A stretch of 64,000 nt of DNA from Clostridia bacterium (GTDB taxonomy: Bacteria; Bacillota; Clostridia; Lachnospirales; Lachnospiraceae), in the NCBI GenBank assembly GCA_910574475.1, contig CAJTAT010000001.1:496001-560000 (forward strand), read 5' to 3'. The translations under genes were made by a program, and so were the position numbers. Positions within the stretch are counted from its first letter, which is position 1. The number at the start of each line of letters is the position of its first letter. Below, in pieces: positions 1 to 8,960 of the stretch. A model generated the notes under the pieces. That model was not told the origin of the DNA, did no database searches, and worked only from the letters and a program-made list of their open reading frames with translations.

Positions 1-155
1 CGCCCGCCCGGTCACAGGGAGTTGGCCTGGGTCTCCCTCTTGCCCAGGCAATGATCCAGGGGCAGGGCGGCATCCTTTCTGTAGAAAGTACTCCCGGCTC
101 AGGCACTACTTTTACCATAATCCTCCCGGCTTTTGGGCAGCTTACAAAACTGTAA
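1..155 (+). CDS. sensor histidine kinase, C-terminal end (partial)
   Basis: The first 50 codons, open from the window edge in frame 3 and ending at TAA 153-155, read as the last part of a histidine-kinase ATPase domain. The G2 box appears as GVGLGLPLAQ, followed by a GGxLSVES segment and SGTTFTIILP, the usual end of HATPase_c. The kinase would phosphorylate a response regulator encoded upstream of the window. Sixty bases later an ABC transporter pair begins, a common arrangement in Bacillota for sensing and expelling antimicrobial peptides; that functional link is inference. Only the C-terminus is visible, so the sensor part is unknown. Confidence 0.8.
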   Translation, partial: PARSQGVGLGLPLAQAMIQGQGGILSVESTPGSGTTFTIILPAFGQLTKL

Positions 156-215
156 GAGAACATTCATCTCATTGTAAGCTTACTGTGCTATTCTTGCAGC
201 ATAAAGGAGGTAGCT

Positions 216-911
216 ATGGAACTATTAAACGTACAACATTTATGCAAAACTTATGGCTCTGGAGAGAGCAGTGTCAACGCCCTCCGGGACGCTTCTTTTA
301 CCATGCGCAAAGGTGAATTCGCCGCCATTGTGGGGGAATCAGGCAGTGGCAAAACGACCCTATTGAACCTTATCGGCGGCCTTGACGAACCTTCCTCTGG
401 ACGTGTATATCTGGGAGGACAAGATTTATTTTCAATGAAAGAGAAAGAACGTACCATTTTCCGCAGGAGAAATATCGGATTCATCTTTCAGTCTTTTCAA
501 TTGATTCCCGAATTGACGGTAGAGCAAAATATGATATTTCCACTCTTATTAGATTATCAGAAGTCGAATACGGAAGAACTTGAGAACCTCTTAGCCATTC
601 TGGGGCTTGAGGGACGGCGCAGCCATCTTCCAAGCCAGCTTTCCGGCGGACAGCAGCAGAGAGTGGCCATCGGGCGCGCCCTGATCCATCATCCCATGCT
701 AATCCTGGCCGATGAACCTACCGGCAATTTGGACAGTCAGAGCAGCCGGGAAGTAATGGAACTTTTGACACAGGCCTCCCATCATTATCAGCAAACAGTT
801 CTGATGATCACCCATAATATGGGCCTGACAGCCTACACAGACCGGGTTCTGCGGGTATCCGATGGTATTTTGACAGATTTAGGGGGGAATTGTGATGAAA
901 AGCTATCTTAG
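216..911 (+). CDS. ABC transporter ATP-binding protein, MacB/BceA type
   Basis: This is a 231-residue ATPase subunit. Walker A GESGSGKT is at residues 40-47, the signature LSGGQQQR near residue 143, and Walker B LILADEPT shortly after; the Q-loop reads [13 protein letters not shown]. These features and the length match the MacB/LolD/BceA group that powers FtsX-type permeases. A strong ribosome site, AAAGGAGG, lies 7 bases before ATG 216. The stop overlaps the permease start by 20 bases, so the two are co-translated. It probably energises peptide-antibiotic export or lipoprotein-like extraction; the exact substrate cannot be read from sequence. Confidence 0.93.
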   Translation: MELLNVQHLCKTYGSGESSVNALRDASFTMRKGEFAAIVGESGSGKTTLLNLIGGLDEPSSGRVYLGGQDLFSMKEKERTIFRRRNIGFIFQSFQLIPELTVEQNMIFPLLLDYQKSNTEELENLLAILGLEGRRSHLPSQLSGGQQQRVAIGRALIHHPMLILADEPTGNLDSQSSREVMELLTQASHHYQQTVLMITHNMGLTAYTDRVLRVSDGILTDLGGNCDEKLS

Positions 912-3246
912 TCTGATTCCTGCCTATGCAAGAGTACACAAAAGGCAGAACCGAATGACGCTGCTGTGTATTATTCTCTCTGTCTTTTTAGTGACAGGTA
1001 TCTTTGGAATGGCTGATATGGAGCTAAGAAGCCAAAAAATACAAGCCATCGTAAGCTATGGAAACTGGCATATCCAGATCCGCGATCTGAGCAAAGAGGA
1101 CGCGGCGCTGATCGCCGCCCGGCCGGATGTCACTGCATCCTCCTGGTATCATGTGCTTAATTACCGTCTAAAAGAGGACTACTATATAGGCGGCAAGAGG
1201 GCGGCTGTCTGCGGTATTGAGCCTTCCATGCTCACCATTATGGAGTACAGCCTTACAGAAGGGGCTTTCCCGGAAAATGACAGTCAGATACTTCTGACAA
1301 AGGCGGCAAAAGACATTCTTGGACTCAATCTGGGAGATTCTATTCTCCTGGAAACACCTTCCGGTGAATCTATGATGTTCACCATATCGGGCTTTGGAAT
1401 GGATACCCAAATGTCTGCCAAGGCTGACGCTATTATTGCTTTTTTGCCTCTGACCAGCTTTCAGCACGTATACCAGACTGCCAACGAGACCTCTTGGGAC
1501 TCCGATCTGACCTATTATGTCCAATTCTCAGAACACTGTAATATCCGAAAATCCATTCAAAATATTGAGGAACAATTTGGTCTTTCCAAAGATCAGATTG
1601 CAGAAAACACAGCTCTTTTAGGGGTACTCGGATTTAGCAGGGATTCTTATATGCTTGGAATATATCTGGTGGCGCTTCTATTATTTTTTCTGGTTCTCAC
1701 AGCAGGGGTACTGATGGTTGCCAGCAGCATGAACAGCAACATAGCACAGCGGACAGAATTTTTCGGGCTCCTTCGCTGTCTTGGAGCGGATGAAAAGCAA
1801 ATCCGTCGCTTTGTCCGCCTGGAAGCCTTGAATTGGTGTAAGACGGCCATCCCCGCAGGAGCGCTCTCTGGAACGGTGGCAGTCTGGATTCTCTGTGCCG
1901 CTCTGCGGTATTTAAGCGCCCAATATTTTTCTAAAATGCCTGTTTGGGGAATCAGCCCAATCGGAATTCTGGTGGGAGCCCTTGTAGGTCTTGCCACCGT
2001 CCTTTTGGCTGCCCGTACTCCTGCAAAGAGAGCAGCCAGAGTTTCCCCGGTAACTGCTGTTATGGGTAATACGGATTCCCATCAGGAGATGAAAAAGGCA
2101 GCGAACACAAGGCTTTATCGGATAGAGTCAGCTCTGGGAATTCATCATGCTCTGGCCAGGAAGAAGAACTTTCTTCTTATCTCCTGTTCCTTTGCTCTGA
2201 GTATTACGCTCTTCCTCTCCTTTTACGCCCTCACTGCCTTTATGAGTCATGCCATCAAACCCTTACAGCCCTACACGCCGGATCTCTCGGTCGTTTCTCC
2301 CGATGAGACTTGTTCCATTGATGGCAGCCTGGCAGACTTGCTTGCAGAAAGCCCTGGGGTAAAACGAGTCTATGGAAGGCGTTTTGCCTATGAGGTACCT
2401 GTAACTATCCATGGACAGGAACAAACTGCGACTCTTTTCTCCTATGATCTCCAGCAGTTTAACTGGGCAGAGGAGAGTGGTTATGTGCTGGAGGGCGACT
2501 TATCCTCCATGCTTCAGGAGGAAAACTTTGTTCTCACTGTACACAGCACAGACGATCATCCCCTGCATACTGGGGATGTAGTTCCCACTGCTTTCGGCCC
2601 TGTCACTGTGGCAGGTGTTCTGTCCCACTGTCCCATTAACCCGGGGATAGATCATGAAATTCTCATCTGCTCTGAGAGTACTTTTGAGCGGTTGACCGGC
2701 GAAACTGGCTACACGATCCTGGATATTCAGCTCACACGCCACGCCACAGATGACGACGTGAGCAGACTTCGTGACCTGGCCGGTAATCAGGTGCTGTTTT
2801 CCGACCAGCGCCTGAGCAATCAGGAAAACCGTGGGGCCTACTGGGCGTTTGCACTGTTTTTATACGGTTTCTTGAGTATTATTGTACTGATTACCACTTT
2901 TCACATTATCAACAACATTCGATTGAGCGTATCGGCCCGCATGCAGCAGTACGGTTCCATGCGCGCCATTGGAATGAGCTGCCGGCAGTTTACAAAGATG
3001 ATTGCAGCAGAAACGGGAACTTATGCTATCGCCGGAGTCATCCTGGGCTGTGCCATGGGATTTCCCCTCCACTGGCTCATCTATGACCACCTGGTGACAG
3101 CCCGCTGGGGCACTCCCTGGAGCTTTCCCCTCTCTGCGTCGATTCTCATTATTCTCGTGGTCCTGACAGCCTCCGCCATGGCTGTGAGCGGGCCTGCCAG
3201 GCAGATTAAAAGAATGTCCGTCACGGATGCGATTCATGCCCAGTAA
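892..3246 (+). CDS. ABC transporter permease, FtsX/MacB family
   Basis: This is a 784-residue permease. It has an N-terminal membrane helix (about residues 20-40), an extracytoplasmic MacB-like periplasmic-core domain, a first FtsX domain (helices near 255-285, 315-345 and 355-375), a second extracytoplasmic region, and a second FtsX domain at the C-terminus. This duplicated layout is typical of Bacillota FtsX-family exporters. The start can be GTG 892 or ATG 895; both follow AGGGGGGAAT inside the end of the ATPase gene. It should form the membrane part of the exporter with the preceding ATPase. A long hairpin after the stop probably ends the transcript. Confidence 0.9.
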   Translation: MMKSYLSLIPAYARVHKRQNRMTLLCIILSVFLVTGIFGMADMELRSQKIQAIVSYGNWHIQIRDLSKEDAALIAARPDVTASSWYHVLNYRLKEDYYIGGKRAAVCGIEPSMLTIMEYSLTEGAFPENDSQILLTKAAKDILGLNLGDSILLETPSGESMMFTISGFGMDTQMSAKADAIIAFLPLTSFQHVYQTANETSWDSDLTYYVQFSEHCNIRKSIQNIEEQFGLSKDQIAENTALLGVLGFSRDSYMLGIYLVALLLFFLVLTAGVLMVASSMNSNIAQRTEFFGLLRCLGADEKQIRRFVRLEALNWCKTAIPAGALSGTVAVWILCAALRYLSAQYFSKMPVWGISPIGILVGALVGLATVLLAARTPAKRAARVSPVTAVMGNTDSHQEMKKAANTRLYRIESALGIHHALARKKNFLLISCSFALSITLFLSFYALTAFMSHAIKPLQPYTPDLSVVSPDETCSIDGSLADLLAESPGVKRVYGRRFAYEVPVTIHGQEQTATLFSYDLQQFNWAEESGYVLEGDLSSMLQEENFVLTVHSTDDHPLHTGDVVPTAFGPVTVAGVLSHCPINPGIDHEILICSESTFERLTGETGYTILDIQLTRHATDDDVSRLRDLAGNQVLFSDQRLSNQENRGAYWAFALFLYGFLSIIVLITTFHIINNIRLSVSARMQQYGSMRAIGMSCRQFTKMIAAETGTYAIAGVILGCAMGFPLHWLIYDHLVTARWGTPWSFPLSASILIILVVLTASAMAVSGPARQIKRMSVTDAIHAQ

Positions 3247-3263
3247 ATGAAAGTAAGTGATAA

Positions 3264-3330
3264 GGGGCTGTCAGTTAATAATACGATTTGCCCAATAGAT
3301 TGTGGACATACTGTATTAACTGACAGCCCC
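3264..3330. terminator. long-stem hairpin, likely bidirectional terminator
   Basis: A perfect 17-bp inverted repeat (GGGGCTGTCAGTTAATA at 3264-3280 and its complement at 3314-3330) encloses a 33-base loop. It sits between the ends of two convergent genes, the FtsX permease (+) and add (-). The downstream side is T-rich on the plus strand. The long loop is unusual for an intrinsic terminator, but the position fits one acting on both strands. Confidence 0.6.
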
Positions 3331-3333
3331 TAT

Positions 3334-4317
3334 TTATTCTATCCTCCCAATCACATCTTTCATTCTCCACCGCTCCTCCTCTGTGAGAAAAGCAGCATCT
3401 GCAGCGTTGAGCAAAAGAGCTTTTCGCTCCTTTGGCGACATTCCAAGCTCCCGCTCCAGGCGAAGAAACTCCCTCTCTATAGTCGTATCTGAGACAGTCA
3501 TATTGTCTGTATTCACAGTCACCTTTAATCCTGCCCGAAGATAGTTCAGAATGGGATGTTCCTGAAAGCTTTCCACGGCCTTTGTCTGCATATTGCTGGT
3601 GGGGCACAATTCCAATGGAATCTTTCGCTCCTTCAGATACAAAAGCAACTCCTTATCCTCTCTTGCCCGAACCCCATGGCCGATGCGGGCCGCGCCAAAG
3701 CTCAGAGCTGCCTCTATACTCTCCGGTCCGTCTGCCTCTCCTGCATGAATGGTAAAAGGTACTCCCAACTCTTTTGCCAGGCTAAATACTTCTTCAAAGT
3801 CAGCCGTAGGGTAGAGAGCTTCCGCTCCAGCCAGATCAATGGCAGCCACACCCCGGCCCAAATATGCTGCGGCTGCCCGAACAGTCTCTAAATTAGCCTC
3901 CCGGTTGTCCGCCCCGCGCATACAGCACAAAATCAGCTTTGCCTTAAAAAAAGATCCAATCAGGGCTTCCTGCATTCCCAGAACAGCCGCCTTTACCACG
4001 TCTGCCTGATGAAGTCCCTTCTGTACATGAAGCTGAGGGGCAAAGCGCACTTCCACATACAACATTCCCTGTTCCTTAAGAGAGCATAAAAGGGTATACA
4101 TCCCCTTTCGAATTGCCTCCCTTGTCTGAAGTACCAGAAGGGGAAGATCAAATTTTTCCAAATATTCATTTAAGCTCTTGCAATCCTGGGGAGCTGTCAG
4201 AAACAGTTTCAATTCATCCGGCTCCTCTGATGGAAGACGAATTTGCTGTTCTCTGGCAAGTTCCACAATGGTACGGGGAAGCAGGGAGCCATCAAAATGT
4301 AAATGCAGATCAATCAT
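3334..4317 (-). CDS. add: adenosine deaminase
   Basis: This 327-residue protein belongs to the metal-dependent adenosine/AMP deaminase family. The N-terminal metal motif HLHFDGS is at residues 4-10, the catalytic HAGE is near 190, followed by GHG and a late TDN where most members have TDD. It deaminates adenosine or deoxyadenosine to inosine in the cytosol. It is the last gene of a salvage operon (punA-cdd-membrane protein-add) and starts one base after the previous stop, which implies translational coupling. The TDN variant keeps the metal-binding Asp but changes the next residue, so adenine- or other-substrate paralogues cannot be fully excluded. Confidence 0.9.
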   Translation of the reverse strand: MIDLHLHFDGSLLPRTIVELAREQQIRLPSEEPDELKLFLTAPQDCKSLNEYLEKFDLPLLVLQTREAIRKGMYTLLCSLKEQGMLYVEVRFAPQLHVQKGLHQADVVKAAVLGMQEALIGSFFKAKLILCCMRGADNREANLETVRAAAAYLGRGVAAIDLAGAEALYPTADFEEVFSLAKELGVPFTIHAGEADGPESIEAALSFGAARIGHGVRAREDKELLLYLKERKIPLELCPTSNMQTKAVESFQEHPILNYLRAGLKVTVNTDNMTVSDTTIEREFLRLERELGMSPKERKALLLNAADAAFLTEEERWRMKDVIGRIE

Positions 4318-4318
4318 G

Positions 4319-6364
4319 CTATTTTCCCTTTCTCCTTCTTAATTTAGGGAGCATAAACAAAAGGGCCAAAGCTTCAAAGGCAATCATCACCGGATAACCT
4401 CCTGACAGATACCAGTACAAAATCGCATTGTAACCGGAAATCTCTGAATAAGAGATTCCACCCAACAGCACGAAATAGCTGGCAAGAAGCGAAGTCAGCA
4501 CCAGCCATTCCTCAAGCGCATGGTCCCAACCCTTTTCTCTTTGCAGTGTAAATTTTACAATGCTATTCTTTATGAAGATAACACTCAAGTACAGCCAGGA
4601 AATGAGACCAAGAACCGCCAAAACAGGGCCAGTGTAGCGATAAACCTGCCGGATCCCATTTAAAATCACACCCTTATAGTTAATCCGGGCCAAGAGATCA
4701 TGTCGCTCCGGTACATCCCAGTACCAATCCAGGTTGAGGCGAGAAGAATTCCCTTCAAATCCCTTTGCATCTGTCTCCAGTTCGTAGGCGTCTATCAGTT
4801 CTCCATTTCCATAGGATTTTAAATAAACAGGTTGTGTCTTATCCTCCACAGAAATGTTCAGATGAAAACGGCATTTCTCGCTCCCGGGAACCTGGTGTCC
4901 CTGGCCTGCCAGATAAGCTGCAATATCTTCACTTTCCGTAAACTCTGCAACACCTAGTACAGTTCCATCCCCAGTCTCAGCCTGAAGTGTCACCCCATCC
5001 ATTCCCTCATACACTGCGTACCAGCCAGCCATCTCTATCCGATCAGATTCATACCAGACGGCTTTGTCACCTGTCATCCGCTCAAAGAGCAGAATCCCCC
5101 CATTCTCATCCGGCTCACTGTAAAGATACACCAGAGTTTCCATCTCGTCGTATGTCACAGTATAACAGATTGACTTTCCAAGAGCTTGAAGTAATTCTCC
5201 CAGATATCCTTCCCGCCAGGGGGACATGTAAGTGGAGGGCATCGTGGCCTGCCGTTCCAGAAGCCCTGCATCCATAGCCGCTTCCAGTTCGTCCCGAATC
5301 TGAAGGCAAATCTCATTGGCCATGGCGCCATTTTCATAATACCCAGCCTGAGCCAGAGCGGTACGAACAATCCAAAATACCCAGCCATCCCGCACTTCCC
5401 AGGTATCTGCATCCCCCTCTGGCCCTGCCCAGTACTCTTTGCTTGTCTGAAAATAAGGTTCCAGCTTCTTTAAGGTAGGACAGGCATCACACATGCGGGC
5501 AATCTTTTCACTGGTTATGGTGACGCCAGGGATATCCTCATTTGGCTTCACTGCCATCATACTGTGATACATTTTTGCAAATCCACTGTCCTGCAGCTCA
5601 TTGGTCGTGCGGATATCATAATATTTCAGATTCTGGGACGCAATCCACTGGCCCGTCACCCAAAGAAGCAAAAAGGGAAGGAGAACCAGCAGCCCTTTCC
5701 CAAAATACTGTCTCTCCTTTGTCTTCCTCCACAGATCAAAAAGGCTAATCAGATAAACGATCAAGAACACGGCCAAAAATGGCACAATCCAGATGGCATC
5801 CTCTCTGGTATAGAAAAAGCTGACGGTCCCTGCGGCGGCCATTAGCATCCAAAAAATATGTTTTTTTAAAGGTTCCTTTTTTCTCAGATAAAGAGCCAGA
5901 AATCCCCCAAAAATCAAAAGCACCTGAGCATAGGAAATACTGTTGCGGTACACTCTCTGAAATGCCTGCAGAGAATAGGACACCGGATTCCACAAAAGCA
6001 GCAGGTACACAGCCCCACAGGCCCAGTACCGCTTCAAAAGAGGGCGCACCCCATAGACAAATACCATACAGCTCACAGTGTAAAACAGGGCAGTCGTATT
6101 TAGATAAGAAAGATGTAAAAAATTGCAGACTGCCAGATACAAAGGGAAGAACATGCCCTTAGTCAGAGTCAGATCGTTGTATTCCCCCAGCCATTGGCCC
6201 CTTCGCAGAGTATCCGCCAGATGCACCATGATCCAGTCGTCATGAATTCCCTTGGGAACTGCCATCAGGGGCAGATTATAAACAAGGAACTGCTTCACAA
6301 GACCCATTCCTATGAGAAATAGAAGCAAAAATAATTCTTTTTTCCATTTTTGCAGATATGTCAT
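4319..6364 (-). CDS. multi-spanning membrane protein, GT-C-glycosyltransferase-like
   Basis: This is a 681-residue integral membrane protein. A first helix (about 10-28) is followed by an extracytoplasmic loop with an Asp pair (GIHDDWIMVHLADTLRRG), then about eight more helices, a large soluble region around 230-570, and two or three C-terminal helices. An acidic pair in the first outer loop is typical of GT-C-fold lipid-sugar-dependent glycosyltransferases such as ArnT/PMT. That assignment is inference from topology; no family was recognised with certainty. Its ATG overlaps the cdd stop (ATGA) and it precedes add by one base, so it is embedded in a nucleoside salvage operon where such a protein is unexpected. 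Confidence 0.6.
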   Translation of the reverse strand: MTYLQKWKKELFLLLFLIGMGLVKQFLVYNLPLMAVPKGIHDDWIMVHLADTLRRGQWLGEYNDLTLTKGMFFPLYLAVCNFLHLSYLNTTALFYTVSCMVFVYGVRPLLKRYWACGAVYLLLLWNPVSYSLQAFQRVYRNSISYAQVLLIFGGFLALYLRKKEPLKKHIFWMLMAAAGTVSFFYTREDAIWIVPFLAVFLIVYLISLFDLWRKTKERQYFGKGLLVLLPFLLLWVTGQWIASQNLKYYDIRTTNELQDSGFAKMYHSMMAVKPNEDIPGVTITSEKIARMCDACPTLKKLEPYFQTSKEYWAGPEGDADTWEVRDGWVFWIVRTALAQAGYYENGAMANEICLQIRDELEAAMDAGLLERQATMPSTYMSPWREGYLGELLQALGKSICYTVTYDEMETLVYLYSEPDENGGILLFERMTGDKAVWYESDRIEMAGWYAVYEGMDGVTLQAETGDGTVLGVAEFTESEDIAAYLAGQGHQVPGSEKCRFHLNISVEDKTQPVYLKSYGNGELIDAYELETDAKGFEGNSSRLNLDWYWDVPERHDLLARINYKGVILNGIRQVYRYTGPVLAVLGLISWLYLSVIFIKNSIVKFTLQREKGWDHALEEWLVLTSLLASYFVLLGGISYSEISGYNAILYWYLSGGYPVMIAFEALALLFMLPKLRRRKGK

Positions 6365-6786
6365 AACACGTCCTGCTTTCTCAGGTTCTTGGGCCCAAAT
6401 CCCAGAGGCAGCAACTCCTCCAGGGTAAAGACCTGATAATCTTCTGTACTTGTCCCCAAAACAATCTCAAAGGCTTTTGGATCACAAAATTCCATCATAA
6501 CCTGCCGGCATAATCCACAGGGCGCCGTAAGCTCAAGATCCCCTGCCCCTGCTCCGCCCACAATGGCTATGGCCTGAAATCTGTGTTCCCCTTCACTGAC
6601 CGCCTTTACAAAAGCTGTGCGCTCCGCACAAATTCCCGGGGAGAAAGCGGCATTTTCCACATTGCAGCCCCGGAAAACCTTTCCGGTATCCGAAAGCAGA
6701 GCCGCCCCTACCCGGTAGTCCGAGTAAGGGCTGTAAGAATTCTCTCTCGCCTGTATTGCTGCTTCCATCAACGCTCTATAATCCAT
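6361..6786 (-). CDS. cdd: cytidine deaminase
   Basis: This is a 141-residue homotetrameric-type cytidine deaminase. The catalytic CAERTA and the PCGLCRQ zinc motifs are both present, along with a CNVENAAF substrate loop. It converts cytidine and deoxycytidine to uridine forms. I chose ATG 6786 rather than an earlier ATG at 6804 because AGGAGGAG lies just before the former. The stop codon overlaps the start of the downstream membrane-protein gene, and the purine nucleoside phosphorylase gene is 29 bases upstream, so these genes form one nucleoside salvage transcript. Confidence 0.94.
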   Translation of the reverse strand: MDYRALMEAAIQARENSYSPYSDYRVGAALLSDTGKVFRGCNVENAAFSPGICAERTAFVKAVSEGEHRFQAIAIVGGAGAGDLELTAPCGLCRQVMMEFCDPKAFEIVLGTSTEDYQVFTLEELLPLGFGPKNLRKQDVL

Positions 6787-6815
6787 AAGGCTCCTCCTAT
6801 TCATTTCTACTCACT

Positions 6816-7649
6816 TTATTCCTCTGCTGCCATTGCCACGATACTCTCTGTCACCAGATATTTGAAAAGAGGAGCAATTCTGTCTGCCGTCTCCTGAACC
6901 TCTTCATGGGAGAGGGGATTCTCTGTAACACCGGCCGCCATATTCGTAATACAGGAAATTCCACAAAGCTTCATTCCCATATGATTCGCCGCCACTGCCT
7001 CACAGGCAGTACTCATGCCCACTGCATCAGCCCCCAATATCCGGGCCATCCGAATCTCCGTCGGCGTCTCATACTGGGGTCCTGTAAACTGGAGATAGAC
7101 CCCTTCTCTTAAAGAAATGTCAAGCCTAGCGGCTGTCTCCCGGATGATTTTCCGCAGGCTTGCATCATAAGTGTCACTCATATCGCAAAATCTGGGGCCC
7201 AGAGAATGAATATTCGGTCCAATCAATGGAGAGGGGACAAAGGAGGAAATGTGATCCCGAATCAGCATAAAATCGCCAGGCTCATATTCCACGTTCACGC
7301 CTCCGGCAGCATTGGTAAGGAATAAGATTTCTGCTCCCAGAAGCTTCATCAGCCGAATGGGAAGTACTACGTCACTGATGGAATATCCCTCATAATAATG
7401 TACCCGACCCTGCATACAGACTACAGGAACGCCTTTCACATAGCCAAATACAAAACGGCCCTGATGCCCTTCCACAGTAGACTGAGGAAAATCTGCTATC
7501 TCTTTATAATCCAGAACAGCCTCCACAGAAATACCCTGGGCATAGTCTCCCAGCCCCGATCCTAACACCAGAGCTACCTTTGGCACAAAATCAATTTTTT
7601 TTCTGCAGCTTTCATAGCAATTCATTAACTTTTCATAAACCTGATTCAC
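6816..7649 (-). CDS. punA: purine nucleoside phosphorylase (trimeric type)
   Basis: This 277-residue protein matches the trimeric (inosine/guanosine-specific) purine nucleoside phosphorylase family. It has the phosphate loop LGSGLGDYA, an HYYEGY segment, TNAAGGVN, and a GMSTACEAVAANHMG region close to the C-terminus. It splits purine nucleosides with phosphate to the free base and ribose-1-phosphate. A ribosome site AAGGAGGGG precedes ATG 7649. It is the first gene of the salvage operon; a promoter-like TATAAT and a hairpin leader lie upstream. The name is based on family membership. Confidence 0.93.
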   Translation of the reverse strand: MNQVYEKLMNCYESCRKKIDFVPKVALVLGSGLGDYAQGISVEAVLDYKEIADFPQSTVEGHQGRFVFGYVKGVPVVCMQGRVHYYEGYSISDVVLPIRLMKLLGAEILFLTNAAGGVNVEYEPGDFMLIRDHISSFVPSPLIGPNIHSLGPRFCDMSDTYDASLRKIIRETAARLDISLREGVYLQFTGPQYETPTEIRMARILGADAVGMSTACEAVAANHMGMKLCGISCITNMAAGVTENPLSHEEVQETADRIAPLFKYLVTESIVAMAAEE

Positions 7650-7879
7650 CCCATACCCCTCCTTGTTTGAATTTCATGATGCCGGATTGTGGGAGTGCGC
7701 AGCACGGAAGAATCCGTATGGCATCTTTTAACCCTGGCATCATTCCATATAGTACATGTGAACTGTCCATTTCTTCTGGGTATATTATATCGTATTTTTA
7801 TTGTTTTCGCTACCGTTTCTTTTCTGGAGGAAGAAGCAAATCAGACATAAATAAGCCTACCTTGTACTAGATAACCACT
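7650..7879 (-). promoter_or_regulatory. promoter and hairpin leader ahead of the purine salvage operon
   Basis: This 230-base stretch has no gene. On the minus strand a -10-like TATAAT lies at 7784-7789, with only a weak -35 (TAGCGA) at 17-bp spacing. A hairpin follows about 20 bases before the punA ribosome site: GATGCC plus GGATT at 7678-7688 pair with AATCC (7711-7715) and GGCATC (7720-7725), around an inner GTGC/GCAC. No TTTCTACC or other purine-riboswitch core is present. It may be the end of the PTS transcript plus the salvage-operon leader. Confidence 0.45.
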
Positions 7880-8317
7880 TCACAAACATTCATCCTCATC
7901 ATAATTATCAACTATTTCTTTTATTATATAATCATGAAATCCTTCTCTGCACGCCGCCATTGCAGCCCTTGCCAGCTTGTCCAGATCTGTCATATCCTCT
8001 TCTTCCAAACCCGTCATGACTTCTAAAAGCATGGCCAGATTAACTCCCGTCAAAATCCGGCATCTGCCATTGAGAAGATCCTCCTGGGCCAGGCGAGCCG
8101 CCATATTAAAAGGAGTTCCAAAATATAAGTCGCACAAAATCATATAAGGTCCTTCTATCTCTTGAAGCAATTGCCTCAGCTCATCTTCAAAAGCTGCCAC
8201 TCCTGCTTCCTCTTCCAACGATAGAGTAAGAAGCCTGGAGGTATCCCCTAAAATCATTCTGCACGCCTCTGCCATCCCCTGTGCAAGCGTACCGTGGGAC
8301 AATAAGATAACTTTCAT
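7880..8317 (-). CDS. PTS mannose-family enzyme IIA
   Basis: This is a 145-residue EIIA domain of the mannose/fructose/sorbose PTS family. The phosphorylated His is residue 8 in ILLSHGTLAQGM. The usual DLYFGTPFNMAARL segment and a GVNLAMLLE segment are present. It passes phosphate from HPr to the IIB subunit. It is the last gene of the UroD-PTS operon, 45 bases after the IID gene, and is cytosolic. Length is normal for a stand-alone IIA of this family. Confidence 0.92.
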   Translation of the reverse strand: MKVILLSHGTLAQGMAEACRMILGDTSRLLTLSLEEEAGVAAFEDELRQLLQEIEGPYMILCDLYFGTPFNMAARLAQEDLLNGRCRILTGVNLAMLLEVMTGLEEEDMTDLDKLARAAMAACREGFHDYIIKEIVDNYDEDECL

Positions 8318-8362
8318 AAACTCTCCATCCTATCCTCAAAGTGGCTGAACTGATACATCAGG

Positions 8363-8959
8363 TTAAAAGATACCAAGTGCTGCAAACACAAAGGAAATCA
8401 CAACAAGAATTCCAATCAGCGCCATAGTACTTAACTTTGTCTTTTTAAGCAGCATCCAGCTTCCCAGCACCAGTCCCAGAGGTAGAATCTTGGGGTAAAT
8501 GCTGTCAAACATTCCCTGAATGGACACATCTGCCAGGGTCAAATTGATGGAAAAATTAATATTTCCAGCCGCAATTGCTCCCATGACAATGACGCCCACA
8601 ATCGTTACCGCATCCCGGATCTGGGTGGATCGCTCTCCCATAATCAGGTCAGTGGCGCTCACCCCCAAATGATATCCTTTAAAGAAAAGATAATGAGATC
8701 CCACCACAATCAAAGCCAAATAGGTCACGATATAAAACAGAGGCCCCAGGACACTTCCCTTCGCAGAAATTGCCATTGCAATTGCCAATAGAATCGGTAT
8801 GATTACGCCGGGAATCATAGAATCACCGATACCGGCCAGCGGTCCCATAAGACTCGTCTTTGTGGCTGTGATAATCTCATCATCCACCTCTTTTCCCAGA
8901 GCACGTTCCTCTTCCATGCACAATTCTTTTTTTGTCAACTTTTCATTCGTCTTTGCCAT
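8363..8959 (-). CDS. PTS mannose-family enzyme IID, internally shortened
   Basis: This 198-residue protein is the IID membrane subunit. The conserved GPLAGIGDS loop and the following helices to the C-terminus are normal. Known IID proteins are about 270 residues. Here the opening LTKKEL is joined directly to MEEERALGKEVDDE, so the usual block of roughly 75-85 residues with the conserved Phe-rich/FNT region is missing, with the frame kept. I chose ATG 8959, which follows GAGGAGG; an ATG at 8977 lies before that site. The start is one base after the IIC stop. The product may be non-functional; the deletion could be natural or an assembly fault. Confidence 0.85.
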   Translation of the reverse strand: MAKTNEKLTKKELCMEEERALGKEVDDEIITATKTSLMGPLAGIGDSMIPGVIIPILLAIAMAISAKGSVLGPLFYIVTYLALIVVGSHYLFFKGYHLGVSATDLIMGERSTQIRDAVTIVGVIVMGAIAAGNINFSINLTLADVSIQGMFDSIYPKILPLGLVLGSWMLLKKTKLSTMALIGILVVISFVFAALGIF

Positions 8960-8960
8960 A

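Noticed and set aside
7650..7879. Purine riboswitch ahead of punA
   Set aside because: The conserved loops (TTTCTACC and TATGG pairing) are not found; only a simple hairpin is visible.
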